This document shows, piece after piece, positions 60,067-64,000 of a stretch of DNA of 64,000 nucleotides; position 1 is the stretch's first letter, and each line of letters opens with the position of its first letter. This stretch comes from Polyodon spathula. Its lineage: Eukaryota > Chordata > Actinopteri > Acipenseriformes > Polyodontidae. The stretch lies in contig NC_054535.1 of the NCBI RefSeq assembly GCF_017654505.1, positions 83,143,603-83,207,602 on the forward strand. Direction: 5' to 3'. A program made the position numbers and the translations under genes. The notes under the pieces are model-generated. The model was not told the DNA's origin. It worked only from the letters and a program-made list of their open reading frames with translations, and did no database searches.

Positions 60067-61071
60067 GTGAGAAGAGTGCTCTTCTGGAAAAGTTTTACTA
60101 AAGACTAAACCAATAAACAGAGAAAGGTGTTGGTTTCTGGTTTAGGTCTCACTTGCCACAACATATTCCCTGTGTTTACCTAGCTGGTGGACCATTTGTT
60201 TCACTCAATTGTCAGCATTATTTTCCTATAGTAAATATGGTAGGGTTATATCAGCAGACTTGATGGATTGAATTCAGAAGGCTCTAACATTAAAGCAGGG
60301 GATAATTAGTTCAATAACCTTTTAGAAATACAACCTTTCCAGCTGTCCACTAGGCTCTACATTTATAGTCAAGGGAATTCTAGATATTAATGAACATGCT
60401 GTCTTCATGTTATCAACAGGGTTTTTAAAAAAAAAAAAAAAATTAAAACAGTATTAGGGTGGATCCTGTTTATAGTTACTGGTCTTTTTTATGATGAATT
60501 GTTTAAACTGTTCTGGCTGCATTTAACTGGAGTCCAAATCAGTGCAAAGTCAGTAGTGTGGTGAGGGATTTCTGTGACGTTATGACCTTACGTTTAAAAC
60601 AGATGTCTTTGAAGTCTGTTTCCAGCAGAATTCAATAAATTATTATCCCTAGCCATGTCTGCCTTCAGGTTCCCTGCGTTTGCTTAACATGTGTACAGAT
60701 ATTTGTCCTAACAATGAGGGTAATTGTGCTAATAGCTGAGACAGTGGAACTGTGCCTTTCTCAATCTTACCTTTCTTAATGAAGGCAAAGGGAACCAGCT
60801 TTGGCGTGCACTGGTTATGTTCAAGGCTTTTTATGTTGAACGTGTGCTTACTCATCCAGTCCACATTATAAAGCCATTAAATAAATTCAGCTCAGCCATG
60901 TTTTACAGTCTCTTTTGGGGTGCACTGGCAGAGGTTTGTGTGTAAATATGTACAGTAGGTTCACATAGTGCCTGCCCTGACTGTAGCCAATTGCTGTAGT
61001 AGCCCCCACATTATTAGCAGTGCATTTACTAACAAAACATGTAAAGATAAAGTACAATGGAATTATTGGAA

Positions 61072-61075
61072 TGTG

Positions 61076-61108
<33 letters not shown>

Positions 61109-61142
61109 ATATAGTGTACACACACACACACACACACACACG
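61072..61142. repeat. Inverted GT/CA microsatellite
   Basis: About 18 GT units, a short TATATAGTGTA centre, then about 12 CA units. The two halves are reverse complements. Confidence 0.95.
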
Positions 61143-61539
61143 CACGCATCTTTTTTTTTTTAAATGTGAAATTTTTACATTTTTTATAGAAATGCTTTTT
61201 TTTATGTATCTTTGGCAAAGACAAATCTATGTCAGTTAGCTTTCTCACAAATAGCCCTATCTAATGGAAAAAATATTGTCAGTCTGCCAAGTCACCGCCA
61301 GGATCATTCTAACGGCAATGCCAATACAATGCTTAATACAAGATGCAGAAGTTATTAAGGCTATGCATCTTGGTCCTATTCTTGCAGTGTACCATTGTGA
61401 TACTACCTGCTATTTTACTGACTGTTCTCAGTGTTTTACCCACAATTGGGGATGCCCTTACAAATGTACTTTTTTGGTGTACAACTGATCAGTTGCTTAA
61501 CTGCACAAAAACAAATGGAGTAATTTGAAATACTATATA

Positions 61540-62581
61540 CAGTGCAGTGAAAAAGTATTTGCCCTCTGTCTGATTTTCTGCATTTTTGCACATGTTTCAC
61601 GTTGAATTTGGTCAGATCTTTTTGTGGGTTGTAGTAGTATATAGAGGGAGTCTGAGAGAAAAAATGACACCAGTTTGGTGCGTCTTTCATTTGTTTGGTG
61701 TGCAAGGTAATCAAACATGCAGTCTTCAGGTGTGGAAAAGTTATTGCCCCCCTAGTTAACTCAACCAAATTAAAGGGTTAGTTAGGGTCAGCTGTTGAAT
61801 ACGTTGCTTAACAATCAGGCTTGATTTTTGCCAGCCCTGCCCAACGTAAATCTGACTAACTTTGGAGTGAAGCACACAGGTTCTAGAGGCACATCATGAA
61901 ACAATCAAAAGAAATTCCTGAAGATCTCCAGAAAAAAGTTGTTGATGCCTGTCAGCCAGGAAAGGGTTACAAAGCCATGTCTAAGGCTCTGGGGCTCCAC
62001 CAAACCACATTGCCATATTGGCCTTATTGTCCAAATGGAGCAAGTGTGGGATTGTAGTGAATCTTCCCAGGAGTGACTGTCCTGCCGAAATCTCTCCAAG
62101 AGCAAGGCGTAAAATTGTCCAGGGAGTCACAAAAAACCCTAGAAAAACATCCAGGGATCTGCAGGCCTCTCTCGCCTCGGCTAAGGTCAGTGTTCATGAC
62201 TCCACCATCAAAAAAACACTGGGCAAAAATGGGATTCATGGCAGAGTAGCAAGGCGGAAACCACTGCTTACTAAGAAGAACATGAATGCTTGTCTCAAGT
62301 TTGCCAAAAAGCACCTGGATGATCCTCAAGAGTTCTGGAACAATGTTCTATGGACAGATGAGTCAAAAGTGGAACTTTTTGGTCCACATGGGCCCCGTTA
62401 TGTCTGGCGAAAACCAAACACTGCATTCCACAGTAAGAACCTCATACCAACTGTCAAGCATGATGGTGGTAATGTCATGATTTGGGGATGCTTTGCTGCA
62501 TCAGGACCTGGACGACTTGCCATCATTGAAGGAACAATGTCATCCTGAATAAAGCTCCCCCATTCTGTACCCTGCACTGTA
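61540..62581 (+). mobile_element. Tc1-like element C, 3' deleted
   Basis: The left end is CAGTGCAGTGAAAAAGTATT after TA (61538-61539). An inner copy of the motif, GTGGAAAAGTTATTGCCCCC, lies near 61730, again IR/DR style. The sequence runs into a transposase gene that stops at 62548. Shortly after, CCCTGCACTGTA (about 62570-62581) matches the outermost bases of the expected right inverted repeat. The copy may therefore be an internal deletion that kept about 10 bases of the right end. Confidence 0.75.
61896..62548 (+). pseudogene. Tc1 transposase pseudogene C, C-terminus deleted
   Basis: A start codon at 61896 opens MKQSKEIPEDLQKKVVDAC, the DNA-binding domain, which loses frame near 62018. 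The second frame continues through IHGRVARRKPLLTKKN, the first catalytic aspartate in VLWTDESKVELFG, and IPTVKHDGGNVMIWGCF, and ends at IEGTMSS. The second aspartate (QxDNDP block) and the glutamate block are absent. It belongs to a Tc1 family different from A and B, judged by its termini. Confidence 0.85.
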
Positions 62582-63590
62582 TGCATCCCATATGTGGCTT
62601 TTGTGACCTCCCAGATTTTATATTGTTTTCTGTGAAATGTGTTACCATTTGGTGAGAATTGACGCATTCATATTAAAATTGCCTTACCAATTAGATGCTT
62701 TTTCCATTCTCGATCTAATTATTGATCCATTTCCATTATTGTGGTGGAAAAAAACTCTATATTGCTGCATTACCTAGAACTTATTAAGATTTCTGGCTTG
62801 AGAACAAAGTGGAGACCATTATGCTTTTATTACTGTGTGCAGTGCATTCAAATCACCTCATTTTGGTTTTCATGACATTGCCAGTTTGTGGTTAAATATT
62901 ACATTTTCCTGGAAGTTTAACAATGCTATCGGAGCACTCACAACAGGATGTTTGTCTTCTAAAACTACTGCCAGTAGGTGGAATACAGTTGGGTTCTGTA
63001 TAGAAACATCTGTTTAATGTTAGAAAATGTGAAACCTCCACTTGCAAGTGCGCTGACTAAAGGATTGACACAGTGTCGTGGTAAAACGTTTCACAATCGC
63101 TTTTGGGTCTAAGTTAGTGACTGACAGTTTTCTTTTCATTCCCATTAGTCTTTCTGAGTAATAATTAGTGGAACCAATAAATCCTTTGTAATTGTGGTCA
63201 GTGTGGCACTGGCTTGAAATTGTATTGTAGTACAGTACTGTAAAAGGAAACATCAAATTTAATTTCAGATAAATATATTGTAATTTATAAATCGTGTCCC
63301 TATCAGAACATTAGAATCATTGTTCTAACATTGTTTGTTTAGTTATAGCTTGTGAGTAAAGTAAGGAACCACTACTAGTTGATAGGTGGGGTGCACTTGT
63401 AATCATATAGAATCACAAATCGAGTAGAAGCCTACCTTATAAAACAAGGCTATTTTGTAATGGGTTACTTTTGTGATTGTTTATGTGTGTTTGTGTACAT
63501 TTGGAGAAACTGGAATGAATGGATGAATTATAAAAATGAAAAAATAGTATAATTCATATTAATGATTACCAGTTGCAGATGTAACAACAG

Positions 63591-63612
63591 TTTTTTTTTT
63601 TTTTTTTTTTTT
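63591..63612 (+). promoter_or_regulatory. fbn2: 22-T polypyrimidine tract of the cbEGF9 acceptor
   Basis: Twenty-two consecutive T, followed by CTTGAACTTCAG at the splice acceptor. It most likely serves as the U2AF-binding tract of the cbEGF9 exon. Confidence 0.7.
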
Positions 63613-63624
63613 CTTGAACTTCAG

Positions 63625-63744
63625 ATGTGAATGAATGTGACAGCAGTCCCTGTGCTAATGGAGTGTGTAGGAACAATGCTGGATCCTTCTCCTGTGAATG
63701 TTCTCCTGGCAGCAAACTAGATTCTACTGGGTTGATCTGCGTGG
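63625..63744 (+). CDS. fbn2: Fibrillin-2 exon: calcium-binding EGF domain 9
   Basis: This 120-base exon encodes cbEGF9, the last fibrillin exon in the window. It opens DVNEC, with six cysteines and the conserved [29 protein letters not shown] at the end matches fibrillin-2. Its acceptor lies 12 bases after an uninterrupted run of 22 T (63591-63612), an unusually long homopolymeric polypyrimidine tract. The donor is GTAAGA. Phase 1 on both sides. The next expected exon, hybrid domain 2, is beyond the window end. It corresponds to classical exon 20. Confidence 0.97.
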
Positions 63745-64000
63745 GTAAGAAATTATGGGTTGATACGTCTTACAACCATACTCTGTGTTTGTAAGTGTTG
63801 TGTGAATACCTCTGATCAAGCTGAGAATGTATTTCTTGTGCACTCTTTGTTGTGCCAACTTGATTAGAGAAAACTACCAAATGCTAAATATATTAGAAGT
63901 CATAAAATATATGTAAAAACAGACAAAACCCAGATATCTACACTTATAAGTGTAATTGCTGCTAATAGGTTGTAGGTCAGTTTCAGTCCTGCATACAGAG
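63745..64000 (+). other. fbn2: Intron downstream of cbEGF9 (5' part)
   Basis: The start of the intron leading to the hybrid domain 2 exon, cut by the window end. No feature recognised. Confidence 0.8.

Larger units (their letters stand above)
60067..63624 (+). other. fbn2: Intron between cbEGF8 and cbEGF9
   Basis: About 3.6 kb. It contains a GT/CA inverted microsatellite (61072-61142) and a Tc1 fossil (61540-62581), and ends with a 22-T tract at the cbEGF9 acceptor. In 60067-61060 and 62590-63590 nothing was recognised. Confidence 0.8.

Overview
The window is vertebrate genomic DNA. It carries the 5' middle part of one fibrillin gene, read entirely on the + strand as 16 small exons (2,085 coding bases, about 3 % of the window) separated by introns of 0.4 to 18 kb. 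The protein matches fibrillin-2 best. The exons encode, in order, EGF3, hybrid domain 1, cbEGF1, cbEGF2, TB1, a glycine-rich (not proline-rich) segment, EGF4, cbEGF3 to cbEGF6, TB2 (two exons), cbEGF7, cbEGF8 and cbEGF9. Every exon is a multiple of three, starts after an AG, ends before a GT, and is bounded by phase-1 introns. The order corresponds to exons 5 to 20 of the classical human 65-exon fibrillin numbering. The start codon, signal peptide, N-terminal domain and everything from hybrid domain 2 onward lie outside the window.

The repeat content (several Tc1/mariner families, hAT and Harbinger fossils, tRNA-derived SINEs, a CR1/L2-type LINE, gypsy-type LTR elements, long AAT, CA and TA microsatellites) points to a ray-finned fish. 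The moderately long introns and slow-evolving fibrillin suggest a non-teleost such as a sturgeon, paddlefish or gar, but this is inference.

Layout: 1-948 upstream intron; 949-1044 EGF3; 1045-18984 an 18-kb intron with two hAT-like elements (8-bp target duplications), a Tc1 deletion derivative, a Tigger-type MITE, a TTAA-flanked palindromic MITE and a probable solo LTR; 18985-19182 hybrid 1; 19183-24485 intron with a broken LINE; 24486-24611 cbEGF1; 24612-36218 intron with a nested stack of Tc1 elements and a 2-kb GC-rich insertion, a SINE and a probable solo LTR; 36219-36344 cbEGF2; 36345-46135 intron with a gag-only gypsy-type element and a palindromic foldback element; 46136-63744 the remaining twelve exons in a denser cluster, whose introns hold two SINEs, a Harbinger fossil, another hAT element, a 0.8-kb trinucleotide-repeat tract and a third Tc1 fossil.

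No intact mobile-element gene was seen: each transposase or gag is broken by deletion, frameshift, stop or catalytic substitution. I found no CRISPR array, operon, rRNA gene, functional tRNA gene or second host gene, and no clear sign of a wholly new biological system. The observations of most interest concern transposon structure and repeat instability inside fibrillin introns.
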